Made by a program: the position numbers and the translations under genes
The notes under the pieces: generated by a model
Seen by the model: the letters and a program-made list of their open reading frames with translations, nothing else
Database searches by the model: none
What the model was told of the DNA's origin: nothing
Assembly: GCA_020002185.1 (NCBI GenBank)
Contig: CM034541.1
Span: forward strand, 52,046,343-52,110,342
DNA length: 64,000 nt
Reading direction: 5' to 3'
From: Paraescarpia echinospica
Taxonomy: Eukaryota; Annelida; Polychaeta; Sabellida; Siboglinidae
Shown here: positions 21,661 through 30,348 of the stretch, piece after piece
Layout: each line of letters opens with the position of its first letter
Position numbering within the stretch: the first letter of the stretch is position 1

Positions 21661-24600
21661 TACTCTATCGTTGTACAGCTCTTTGTGTTCTTCTCGCAGT
21701 CCTCCCACTTCACCCACGGCTTTCCTCCTATCACTTAATGTCTGATACTGTATTGTTGTACAGCTCTTTGTGTTCTTCTCACAGTCCTCCCACTTCACCC
21801 ATGGCTTTCCTCCTATCACTTAATGTCTGATACTGTATTGTTGTACAGCTCTTTGTGTTCTTCTCACAGTCCTCCCACTTCACCCATGGCTTTCCTCCTA
21901 TCACTTAATGTCTGATACTGTATTGTTGTACAGCTCTTTGTGTTCTTCTCGCAGTCCTCCACTTACCCATGCTTTCCTCCTATCACTTAATGTCTGATAC
22001 TGTATTGTTGTACAGCTCTTTGTGTTCTTCTCACAGTCCTCCCACTTCACCCATGGCTTTCCTCCTATCACTTAATGTCTGATACTGTATTGTTGTACAG
22101 CTCTTTGTGTTCTTCTCACAGTCCTCCCACTTCACCCATGGCTTTCCTCCTATCACTTAATGTCTGATACTGTATTGTTGTACAGCTCTTTGTGTTCTTC
22201 TCGCAGTCCTCCCACTTCACCCATGGCTTTCCTCCTATCACTTAATGTCTGATACTGTATTGTTGTACAGCTCTTTGTGTTCTTCTCGCAGTCCTCCCAC
22301 TTCACCATGGCTTTCCTCCTATCACTTAATGTCTGATACTGTATTGTTGTACAGCTCTTTGTGTTCTTCTCACAGTCCTCCCACTTCACCCATGGCTTTC
22401 CTCCTATCACTTAATGTCTGATACTGTATTGTTGTACAGCTCTTTGTGTTCTTCTCACAGTCCTCCCACTCACCCATGGCTTTCCTCCTATCACTTAATG
22501 TATACTGTATTGTTGTACAGCTCTTTGTGTTCTTCTCACAGTCCTCCCACTTCACCCATGGCTTTCCTCCTATCACTTAATGTCTGATACTGTATTGTTG
22601 TACAGCTCTTTGTGTTCTTCTCACAGTCCTCCCACTCACCCATGGCTTTCCTCCTATCACTTAATGTCTGATACTGTATTGTTGTACAGCTCTTTGTGTT
22701 CTTCTCACAGTCCTCCCACTTCACCCATGGCTTTCCTCCTATCACTTAATGTCTGATACTGTATTGTTGTACAGCTCTTTGTGTTCTTCTCGCAGTCACT
22801 CACCCATGGCTTTCCTCCTATCACTTAATGTCTGATACTGTATTGTTGTACAGCTCTTTGTGTTCTTCTCACAGTCCTCCCACTTCACCCATGGCTTTCC
22901 TCACTTATTGTGTGATACTTATTGTTGTACAGCTGTTGTTCTTCTCGCAGTCCTCCCACTACCCATGTTTCCTCCTATCACTTAATGTCTGATACTGTAT
23001 TGTTGTACAGCTCTTTGTGTTCTTCTCACAGTCCTCCCACTTCACCCATGGCTTTCCTCCTATCACTTAATGTCTGATACTGTATTGTTGTACAGCTCTT
23101 TGTGTTCTTCTCACAGTCCTCCCACTTCACCCATGGCTTTCCTCCTATCACTTAATGTCTGATACTGTATTGTTGTACAGCTCTTTGTGTTCTTCTCACA
23201 GTCCTCCCACTTCACCCATGGCTTTCCTCCTGTCACTTATTGTGTGATACTCTATTGTTGTACAGCTATTTTTGTTCTTCTCGCAGTCCTCCCACTTCAC
23301 CCCTGGCTTTCCTCCTATCACTTAATGTCTGATACTGTATTGTTGTACAGCTCTTTGTGTTCTTCTTACAGTCCTCCCACTTCACCCATGGCTTTCCTCC
23401 TATCACTTAATGTCTGATACTGTATTGTTGTACAGCTCTTTGCGTTCTTCTCGCAGTCCTCCCACCTCACCCATGGCTTTCCTCCTATCACTTAATGTCT
23501 GATACTCTATTGTTGTACAGCTCTTTTTGTTCTTCTCGCAGTCCTCCCACTTCACCCCTGGCTTTCCTCCTATCACTTAATGTCTGATACTGTATTGTTG
23601 TACATCTCTTTGTGTTCTTCTCGCAGTCCTCCCACTTCACCCATGGCTTTCCTCCTATCACTTAATGTCTGATACTGTATTCTTGTACAGCTCTTTGTGT
23701 TCTTCTCACAGTCCTCCCACTTCACACATGGCTTTCCTCCTATCACTTAATGTCTGATACTGTATTGTTGTACAGCACTTTGTGTTCTTCTCGCAGTCCT
23801 CCCACTTCACCCACGGCTTTCCTCCTATCACTTAATGTCTGATACTGTATTGTTGTACAGCACTTTGTGTTCTTCTCGCAGTCCTCCCACCTCACCCATG
23901 GCTTTCCTCGTATCACTTAATGTCTGATACTGTATTGTTGTACAACTCTTTGTGTTCTTCTCGCAGTCCTCCCACTTCACCCCTGGCTTTCCTCCTATCA
24001 CTTAATGTCTGATACTGTATTCTTGTACAGCTCTTTGTGTTCTTCTCACAGTCCTCCCACTTCACACATGGCTTTCCTCCTATCACTTAATGTCTGATAC
24101 TGTATTGTTGTACAGCTCTTTGCGTTCTTCTCACAGTCCGTCCACCTCACCCATGGCTTTCCTCTTATCACTTAATGTCTGATACTGTATAGTTGTTCAG
24201 CTCTTTGTGTTTTTGTCGCAGTCCTCCTACCTCACCCATGGCTTTCCTCTTATCACTTAATGTCTGATACTGTATTGTTGTACAACTCTTTGTATTCTTC
24301 TCACAGTCCTCCCACTTAATCCATGGCTTTCCTCTTAATGTCTGATACTGTATTGTTGTACAGCTCTTTGTATTCTTCTCGCAGTCAGCCAACTTCACCC
24401 ACGGCTTTCCTCTTATCACTTAATGTCTGATACTGTATTGTTGTACAGCTCTTAGTATTCTTCTCATAGTCCTCCCACTTCACCCATGGCTTTCCTTCTA
24501 TCACTTAATGTCTGATACTGTATTGTTGTACAGCTCTTTTTGTTCTTCTCGCAGTCTTCCCACTTCACCCACGGCTTTCCTCCTTTCACTTATTGTCTGA

Positions 24601-24987
24601 TACTCTACTGTTGTACAGCTCTTTGTGTTCTTCTCACAGTCCTCCCACTTCACCCATGGCTTTCCTCCTATCACTTAATGTCTGATACTGTATTGTTGTA
24701 CAACTCTTTGTGTTCTTCACGCAGTCCTCCCACTTCACCCATGGCTTACATCCTATCACTTAATGTCTGATACTGTATTGTTGTACAACTCTTTGTGTAC
24801 TTCTCACAGTCCTCCCACTTCACCCATGGCTTTCCTCCTATCACTTAATGTCTGATACTGTATTGTTGTACAGCACTTTGTGTTCTTCTCACAGTCCTCC
24901 CACTTCACCCACGGCTTTCCTCCTATCACTTAATGTCTAATACTGTATTGTTGTACAGCTCTTTGTGTTCTTTTCACAGTCCTCCCA
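21661..24987 (+). repeat. 85-bp minisatellite, left arm, about 39 units
   Basis: The unit includes CTCCCACTTCACCCATGGC, TTTCCTCCTATCACTTAATG, TCTGATACTGTATTGTTGTA and CAGCTCTTTGTGTTCTTCTC. Because 85 is not a multiple of three, three units together give a 255-bp frame cycle, which explains the recurrent short open frames on both strands. The array is interrupted at 24987 by Polinton-2 and resumes at 42607. Confidence 0.95.
24982..24987 (+). repeat. Polinton-2 target-site duplication, left copy (CTCCCA)
   Basis: CTCCCA directly precedes the element and recurs directly after it at 42607-42612. In undisrupted 85-bp units CTCCCA occurs once in this context. A 6-bp duplication is the standard for Maverick/Polinton integration. 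Confidence 0.95.
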
Positions 24988-25316
24988 AGTAGATAGTATG
25001 CCCTGTACGATCTCAAAAGCCTACTTATAAAAAAGAATTTAATGACCCGCTAATGGCTTTTGCACATCGCTGAGTCAGCAATAATGCGAGACTAATCCTA
25101 TGCATAAAAAAAGATCAAAGGCTTCGTGGTTGACACTAATGAGTTTGGGAAACCTACTTATAAAAAACGTGATTGATGAGCGATGTAATTTGATACTAAT
25201 TGAATGATTGACAGTACACTAGAGAGATGCCACCTAGCGGTGAGTGCGGAGAGTATTTTAGTCCTAGCGATCAACGCCGTACCTAGAGCGCGCTGACGTA
25301 AGCAATAATGCGTTTA
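24988..25316 (+). repeat. Polinton-2 left terminal inverted repeat, 329 bp
   Basis: Starts AGTAGATAGTATGCCC and matches the reverse complement of 42278-42606 essentially base for base, ending at GCAATAATGCGTTTA, where the two ends diverge. It contains CTACTTATAAAAAA twice and one TGACGTAA site. Confidence 0.95.
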
Positions 25317-25643
25317 ATAATAAAGTATATAAGTTTAGTTTCGTACTTTATAACCATGCTAAAGTATATAAGTTTAGTTTCGTTTTTATAACCACGCTAA
25401 AGTGAAGTGGACCACCTATAACTGGAGTAAGCAATACGTTGGGGTAGAGTTGTGCTGACGTAAGCAATACGCTAACCATTGTGTATTAAATAAACGGACC
25501 ACTGGGGTAAGCAATACGCTGGGGTAGGAGTTGTGCTGACGTAAGCAATACGCTAACCATTGTGTATTAAATAAACGGACCACTTATAACTGGGGTAGTG
25601 CTGACGTAAGCAATACGCTGGGGTAGGAGTTGTGCTGACGTAA
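25294..25643 (+). promoter_or_regulatory. Array of TGACGTAAGCAATA motifs (CREB/ATF-type sites)
   Basis: TGACGTAA occurs at 25294, 25456, 25537, 25602 and 25636, each within TGACGTAAGCAATA. The first lies in the TIR; the others are in short tandem units with CGCTAACCATTGTGTATTAA. TGACGTAA is a good match to bZIP (ATF/CREB, PAR) sites. The right TIR carries the mirror copy at 42293-42300. They may be enhancers or replication-origin-proximal sites; that is inference. Confidence 0.55.
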
Positions 25644-25680
25644 GCAATACGCTAACCATTGTGTATTAAAATCATTGTAT
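25380..25680 (+). repeat. Sub-terminal tandem repeats, Polinton-2 left end
   Basis: Blocks of GGGGTAGGAGTTGTGCTGAC and AAATAAACGGACCACT recur three to four times at uneven spacing. No counterpart is seen inside the right TIR. 25680-25955 holds only a short frame of doubtful value. Confidence 0.75.
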
Positions 25681-25955
25681 AAACGTTGAGATGTCCCCGT
25701 ATGTGATGTTGACAGCAAGAGGAGCGACGACGACTGCTGCAGCGATAAGGGCTGCTGCCCTACTGGTCTCTGACCCCTGGATGACAGCATAGCTGGCTAA
25801 CGGCGTTGTTCTGGTGGACGGATTAAAACGAAAGCAATGCGTTTAAATACGTCTAGTCGTGGGATTATCAAATGCATAAATACACTAACATTCAGTAGGG
25901 TGTTTATGCATTGAAAATTGACGCGTGAAAACGTGAGTAGTGACTGGAATATTTA

Positions 25956-26307
25956 TTAATATGGTAGCGTTCGCTCGCGACCGACGGGTTGGTGCCTGTC
26001 GCTCGCGGCCGGCGGAAGACCGAAGCCTTCCCGCCGATAGAGTTCTGGAGGCGTAACTGTTCTCCATAGACCGTTAGGTTGCTTCATCAGAAACACGCGC
26101 GCTAAATCGGGAACGATTTCATCATCATCATCGTCACTGTCGTAAGCTGCTGCTGCTGCTGTGACATCCGGCGCTGTTGTGTTGGAAGCCGGCGCACGGA
26201 CGGTCGGCGTGACCCTACATGTTGGTATCGACTTTGTCGTCGACGCGTCGGGGAGGCCAATCGCCCTACGCGGGCTATATTCGCCCCTTGTAGGCAGTCG
26301 GATCGGT
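25956..26307 (-). CDS. Polinton-2 minus-strand spliced gene, exon 2
   Basis: The exon starts after acceptor CTATTTCATAG (AG ending 26308) and encodes 116 residues after completing a split codon. It is rich in Pro/Ala/Thr with an acidic block YDSDDDDDEIV and ends GRERTLPY. The apparent hydrophobic N-terminus of the longer open frame (26308-26372) is intron pyrimidine tract, not a membrane anchor. The TAA stop overlaps an AATAAA poly(A) signal (25952-25957). It is the positional and compositional homologue of the Polinton-1 gene at 1562-2737. Function is unknown. Confidence 0.65.
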
Positions 26308-26394
26308 CTATGAAATAGACAAAGGATGAATAAAATGAGTGAGATAGTAAATACTGTCTTGGTAAAATACATTGTTTAAATAAAATGTTTAAAC

Positions 26395-26875
26395 GGTAAA
26401 ATGCGTACTAGTATGCATTAAACAACAATAAAAACGTGCATTTAAATAAAATGCATGTTTAACAATAAAAACGTGCATGTAAATAAAATGCATGTTTAAC
26501 CGGTAAAACTAGTGAAAACATGCATACTAGTAAAACATTTAAATAATAAAAAACATAAATAAAATGCATGCATGCAAAACTAGTGAAAACATGCATTACA
26601 ACAATAAAAACGTGCATACTAGTAAAACATTTAAATAATAAAAACATGCATTTAAAAAATGCATGCAAATAAAATGCATGTTTAACCGGTAAAACTAGTG
26701 AAAACATGCATACTAGTAAAACATTTAAATAATAAAAAACATAAATAAAATGCATGCATGCAAAACTAGTGAAAACATGCATTACAACAATAAAAACGTG
26801 CATACTAGTAAAACATTTAAATAATAAAAACATGCATTTAAAAAATGCATGCATGTAAGCACTGTTTAACAATTT
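26395..26875. repeat. AT-rich palindromic repeats inside the minus-strand intron
   Basis: ACTAGTGAAAACATGCAT, ACTAGTAAAACATTTAAATA and runs of GCATGCATG recur. A block of about 180 bp at 26500-26670 is repeated at 26680-26850. Alternating ATGCAT and TTTAAA words form many small palindromes. Confidence 0.85.
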
Positions 26876-26891
26876 AAATAAAATGTCTTAC

Positions 26892-26911
26892 CGTGTTTTC
26901 GTTGGGGCCAT
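26892..26911 (-). CDS. Polinton-2 minus-strand spliced gene, exon 1
   Basis: ATG at 26911 opens a 20-nt exon (MAPTKT plus two bases) ending at donor CG|GTAAGA (GT at 26891-26890). Phase matches exon 2, giving 123 residues in all. The exon is too short to be found without the splice signals. Its exact identity rests on those signals and on the similar short first exon in Polinton-1. Confidence 0.5.
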
Positions 26912-27029
26912 GTTGTGAGAGCGATGGGTGGAGACGACGTGTTTGCGTGGTTGTAAAATCGTGTATGAAATGTGCGCGTCGTGAAAACACCGGCGGCGGC
27001 GCATGACACTACGACTGATTTTGATTGAC

Positions 27030-27765
27030 ACGTGAACGGAGAACAAAGGGATTTTTACAAACGTTAAACGAAACGTTAAAAGTACGAAATTAAACGTTAT
27101 ATACGATCACTGGAGGGTCAGGAAACACGAGATGATTGTATATTAGAGAAATTTGCGGTAAAAGTCACATTTGACGATGAATGCACTGACGTGAACGTTA
27201 GCTTTTTTTCCTAAAACAAATTCCTCGGAGAGTAAACGGAATGCGTTAAGCGCACATGTGTGACATCTGTTGCGCGTGTCTTAACGAGTTGGAATGTGAA
27301 CGGAGAACAATGGATTTTTACAAACGATAAATGAAACGTTAAAAGCGCGAAATAAAACGTTGTATAAGATCGCTGGGGGATCAGGACACACGAGATGTAT
27401 AGATATTAGGGAAATTTGCGGTAAAAGTCACATTTTAAGATGTATGCACTGACGTGAACGCTAACTTTTTTCCGAAAACAAAATGCCTGGGTTGGATGAA
27501 GTATGCGCAACGATAATTGAAAAAAAGATAAGGATATGAGTGAAGTGCGCATGCGCGTTATAGTGTAGACAATGACATTTCAAAAACAATAAACGAAACG
27601 TTAAAAGCACGAAACTAAACGTTGTATAGATTCTCTGTGGAGTCAGGACACGCGAGGTGCATCGATATTAGAGAAAATCGATGTAAGGAGAGATTTAACG
27701 GCGAATGTACCGAGGTGACCGGATGCTTTTTTTCGAAAACAAAATGTCTGAAATGTACGAGGCAC
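27030..27765 (+). repeat. Three ~266-bp imperfect repeats upstream of the early promoter
   Basis: Copies begin near 27031, 27296 and 27562. Shared order: AACAATGGATTTTTACAAAC-like, GAAACGTTAAAAGC, AAACGTTGTATA, GTCAGGACACGCGAG, ATATTAG, AAAGTCACATTT-like, GCACTGACGTGAACG and TTTTTTCCGAAAACAAA. Each copy carries a TATA-like word after AAACGTT. They form most of the intergenic region before the early TATA box. Confidence 0.8.
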
Positions 27766-27821
27766 TCACACTGATAATTGAATATTAGGGTGAAGTGCGC
27801 ATGCGTGTTATTTGGAAAAGG

Positions 27822-27828
27822 TATATAA
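27822..27828 (+). promoter_or_regulatory. TATA box of the Polinton-2 early region
   Basis: TATATAA lies 97 bp before the ATG at 27919. Polinton-1 has the same spacing. Confidence 0.6.
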
Positions 27829-27918
27829 CGGCTGAGAAAATGTTATATCGTATGACGGCGAACTTCTAACCGTGTATTCTTTATACAGAGCAGCAAGCAG
27901 CAGACGTTCTTCCGCAAC

Positions 27919-28242
27919 ATGGCCGATGAAAGTCAACAACAACAACAAACAAAAAAGCCGAGGGCGCCGCGTAAGCAGTCGATGAAGGCGGCGGCCAGCA
28001 GCAGTCAACCTTCGACCAGCAGCAGTCAACCTTCGGCACTGATTGCAGCCTTGTCAACGGGGGTGTCACCGCCCGTTAAGCGTCCCGTTACGCTGATCGC
28101 GGCTCCGTTGACGGTCGGTCGAAAACGGAGCGCCGAAGAGGCACGCTTGGAACAGCCCGACGAGACGGCAGCGCAGCCCCCGGTCCTGTCGCGGAGCGGA
28201 TCGATGGAACGCGATTCGACGGCGTCGACACGCGCCACAGCG
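27919..28242 (+). CDS. Polinton-2 early shared leader exon, 108 codons
   Basis: The ATG is in good context (CAACATGG). The exon runs to a strong donor GCG|GTGAGT (GT at 28243-28244) and ends in phase 0. The peptide is low-complexity: poly-Gln, Ser/Ala-rich stretches, and basic clusters KKPRAPRK and GRKRSAEE that look like nuclear localisation signals. Unspliced, it runs on into the OB-fold. Spliced, it can join any of four downstream segments that all open in phase 0 (28728, 28946, 29112, 29214). It is therefore a common N-terminal tag for up to five proteins. The split position is conserved in Polinton-1. Confidence 0.75.
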
Positions 28243-28701
28243 GTGAGTCTGAGACATCTGAACTGCGCCGTCAACGGCGTATATAGAATCCTGTCACCCG
28301 TTACGATTGAGGCCGTCTCGTACAAAGGCGAACCCGGCACCACCTATTTGGGATGTTCCCGTTGTCGGCGAAAATTACAGACAAACAAAGACAGGGTCCT
28401 GATATGTCGAACGCACGGGGAAGTGTTTGTACCGAAATATTTCTTCGCGTTGCGTGTGATGGTGAAGGACGGCGAGGAGGACGAAGATGAGCTTTGGCTT
28501 ACGTTGTTCGATAGCCAAATGTCTAATCTCGTCGAGTTCACGGCCGAGTACCTGACGGAATTGAATGAGGAGGATCTCCGCGATACCGTGCTCGAGTTAA
28601 CCGGTACTAAAGTGGAGATTAGTGTGCGGAAGACGACTTGGAACGGGGACCCCTCGTATACAGTCCGCACACTAAAAAGATATGACGACGACGATGACTA
28701 A
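27919..28701 (+). CDS. RPA70 DBD-C-like single-strand DNA-binding protein, Polinton-2
   Basis: 260 residues. After the 108-residue leader comes an OB-fold region with VNGVYRILSPVTI, a zinc-ribbon-like set (CSRC and CRTH), YFFALRVMV and ELWLTLFDSQMS. The last is the hallmark WxTLFD strand of the RPA large-subunit C-terminal DNA-binding domain. The protein ends in an acidic run (YDDDDD), a common feature of single-strand binding proteins. Role expected: protecting displaced single strands in protein-primed replication. Its stop codon TAA (28699-28701) sits in ATGACTAATG, a likely branch point for the first alternative acceptor. Confidence 0.85.
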   Translation: MADESQQQQQTKKPRAPRKQSMKAAASSSQPSTSSSQPSALIAALSTGVSPPVKRPVTLIAAPLTVGRKRSAEEARLEQPDETAAQPPVLSRSGSMERDSTASTRATAVSLRHLNCAVNGVYRILSPVTIEAVSYKGEPGTTYLGCSRCRRKLQTNKDRVLICRTHGEVFVPKYFFALRVMVKDGEEDEDELWLTLFDSQMSNLVEFTAEYLTELNEEDLRDTVLELTGTKVEISVRKTTWNGDPSYTVRTLKRYDDDDD

Positions 28702-28727
28702 TGTTGTTGTTGTTGTGTTGTTTGTAG

Positions 28728-28922
28728 GAAGAGGAGGAAAATTGGCCGCTACTGGTAGATTTATTGAAGCACGCCAACGAACGACAACGAATGAGAGATC
28801 GTCAGGGGCTGGAACTAAGCAAGCAGAGCTTTGAACTATTAGCCGAGTCGGCCGAACAATATATAAAAGCGTTTTGGTTGGCCTATGAAGCAAGCCTATT
28901 TCGTAGTAGTTTGATGTACTAA
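28728..28922 (+). CDS. Early alternative exon A
   Basis: Opens after TTGTTTGTAG|GAA in phase 0 and encodes 64 residues ending at TAA (28920-28922). It begins EEEENWPLLVDLLKHANER, is strongly helical and has no ATG at its start. Joined to the leader it would give 172 residues. The stop codon lies within TGTACTAACAG, a near-perfect branch-point consensus for the next acceptor. No homologue is seen in Polinton-1. Its ANERQRMR resembles NNERIRAQ of exon B, so A and B may be related. Confidence 0.6.
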   Translation, partial: EEEENWPLLVDLLKHANERQRMRDRQGLELSKQSFELLAESAEQYIKAFWLAYEASLFRSSLMY

Positions 28923-28945
28923 CAGTTGTGCTTTATGTGCTTTAG

Positions 28946-29092
28946 GAAGTGCGCTGCGTACTCCAAAAAATGCTTGCGAACAACGAAAGGATTCGCGCTC
29001 AGTACGACGAGGTTGCAACGTTCGTAAGAACGTTGTTGGAACGAGGTGTGCCGGCGGGATCAGTGGAGGAGAAGGAGGAGGATGAGAACTAA
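28946..29092 (+). CDS. Early alternative exon B
   Basis: Opens after TATGTGCTTTAG|GAA in phase 0 and encodes 48 residues, beginning EVRCVLQKMLANNERIR and ending in an acidic tail EEKEEDEN. Joined to the leader it gives 156 residues. The TAA stop lies in GAACTAATAAT, a candidate branch point for the next acceptor. Not seen in Polinton-1. Confidence 0.55.
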   Translation, partial: EVRCVLQKMLANNERIRAQYDEVATFVRTLLERGVPAGSVEEKEEDEN

Positions 29093-29111
29093 TAATAATA
29101 ATATGTTGTAG

Positions 29112-29195
29112 GACGCTCTGATGCAACACGCCAGACGTGAATGTATGAGCGACTTCATACACGCGTTGCTGACGGTGATATCACGTAAAGAGTAG
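29112..29195 (+). CDS. Early alternative exon C
   Basis: Opens after ATATGTTGTAG|GAC in phase 0 and encodes 27 residues (DALMQHARRECMSDF...), ending TAG. Joined to the leader it gives 135 residues. Its short length makes the open frame weak evidence on its own. Support comes from the matching acceptor and phase, and from the same GAC-GCT start as the Polinton-1 exon at 3903. Confidence 0.45.
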   Translation, partial: DALMQHARRECMSDFIHALLTVISRKE

Positions 29196-29213
29196 AACTG
29201 CTTTGTGCTGTAG

Positions 29214-29861
29214 GGTAGTGGCGGAGGAATACGTGACGTTCACGTATTGGACGCAATAATTGAGGAGGCGCTGGGACCCCGAACGCGCCCCCCTCCACCG
29301 ACGTATAACGACAGCCTGGCGACGATGGGACCGTACTGGAGCGTATCGGAGGAGCTGGGGACATGTCGGCAACTCGTCGTGCCGAGCCGGAGTCAGTTGA
29401 TCGTGCGTTACGAACGACTGGCGATGGATCTCATCGCCGAGACTATCGGGGAAATGGTCCTAGAGAAGGCACGAGACCATTGCGGACTATGCGAGTCAAA
29501 TGAAGGCTGCCCCTACGTTCACATGACCGGCTATCGCGCGGGGCGGCCGAATCGCGTCTACATGCAACGTTACGTTAAGCCGGGGTGTATCGTGACGCGG
29601 CACTTCAACGAGGTCATGGAAACATTCTTACGACGATCACTTATTCCGTGTTTTACGAGACTTGTCCATATTCTAAGCGAAACGACGGTGACGATTTCTT
29701 CCGGTGATCAGCAGCCGCAAACGGGCCGTGCAGGAGAATTGTATTTGGTCCAATTCGTATCCAACTGGTTGTTGGGTACGAATTGGCGAGATTACATGAA
29801 TCGCGTGCAACTGGAGTCGGCCGTGCACACGTACGTGCAACGTCGGAGCGGACTTGAATGA
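29214..29861 (+). CDS. Early alternative exon D, Cys/His protein
   Basis: Opens after TGTGCTGTAG|GGT in phase 0; 215 codons. No ATG near its start, consistent with an exon. It contains a C-x2-C-x5-C-x3-H cluster (CGLCESNEGCPYVHM), GYRAGRPNRVY, a helical MLETFL-like region METFLRRSLIPCFTRL and WLLGTNWRDYM. Polinton-1 3903-4790 shares all these blocks in the same order. Joined to the leader it gives 323 residues. The cluster suggests zinc binding and the leader suggests a nuclear protein; the activity is unknown. AATAAA at 29925-29930 is the likely common poly(A) signal for the early transcripts. Confidence 0.7.
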   Translation, partial: GSGGGIRDVHVLDAIIEEALGPRTRPPPPTYNDSLATMGPYWSVSEELGTCRQLVVPSRSQLIVRYERLAMDLIAETIGEMVLEKARDHCGLCESNEGCPYVHMTGYRAGRPNRVYMQRYVKPGCIVTRHFNEVMETFLRRSLIPCFTRLVHILSETTVTISSGDQQPQTGRAGELYLVQFVSNWLLGTNWRDYMNRVQLESAVHTYVQRRSGLE

Positions 29862-29924
29862 ACGAACACTAGTAGAATTTGCTTGCTATCGAAACGAAGG
29901 CTTCACACTGTTGTAAAAGTACCG

Positions 29925-29930
29925 AATAAA
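29925..29930 (+). terminator. Poly(A) signal of the early region
   Basis: AATAAA 64 bp after the exon D stop; the only such signal between the early genes and the polymerase promoter. Confidence 0.5.
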
Positions 29931-29944
29931 ACGTTGAAAATGTT

Positions 29945-30300
29945 CTTTCCGTTTCCGAGTTACCTAGTTAGAAAAATTACCGCTCAGTTAGAAATCCCGC
30001 TACACACCACCGCTAGGGTTAGTTAGCACACAGTTAGAAAAAACCACCGCTAGTTAGAAAAATCCGAGTTACCTAGTTAGAAATCCCGCTACACACCACC
30101 GCTAGGGTTAGTTACCACACAGTTAGAAAAAACCACCGCTAGTTAGAAAAACCACCACACATTCTTCCCGCTAGGGTGTACTTACCACCAGTTACCACAC
30201 AGTTAGAAAAAACCACCGCTAGGGTTAGTTAGAAAAACCACCACCACCACCACACATTCTCCCCGCTAGGGTGTACTTACCACCACCACCACCACCGTCA
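29945..30300 (+). repeat. Tandem repeats before the Polinton-2 polymerase
   Basis: AGTTAGAAAAAACCACCGCT and CCGCTAGGGTTAGTTA recur several times, then (CCA)n. It is non-coding and separates the early poly(A) signal from the polymerase promoter. Confidence 0.8.
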
Positions 30301-30310
30301 CCGTCGTCGT

Positions 30311-30318
30311 TATAAATA
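30311..30318 (+). promoter_or_regulatory. TATA box of the Polinton-2 DNA polymerase
   Basis: TATAAATA lies 38 bp before the ATG, flanked by the inverted words CCGTCGTCG and CGACGG. A start about 30 bp downstream would leave a 5' UTR of roughly ten bases. Confidence 0.6.
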
Positions 30319-30348
30319 GCGACGGTCGAAAAATATTCATTAGAGAGA

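Noticed and set aside
21595..24770. Many 60-85-codon open frames in the 85-bp array, on both strands
   Set aside because: They recur every 255 bp as a by-product of the 85-bp period and encode the same repeat text in rotating frames.
25584..25790. 68-codon minus-strand frame near the left TIR
   Set aside because: Half of it is sub-terminal tandem repeat, and Polinton-1 shows no counterpart.
26308..26372. Signal anchor at the N-terminus of the 25956-26372 frame
   Set aside because: It coincides with the pyrimidine tract of a good splice acceptor, and a phase-matched short first exon exists upstream.
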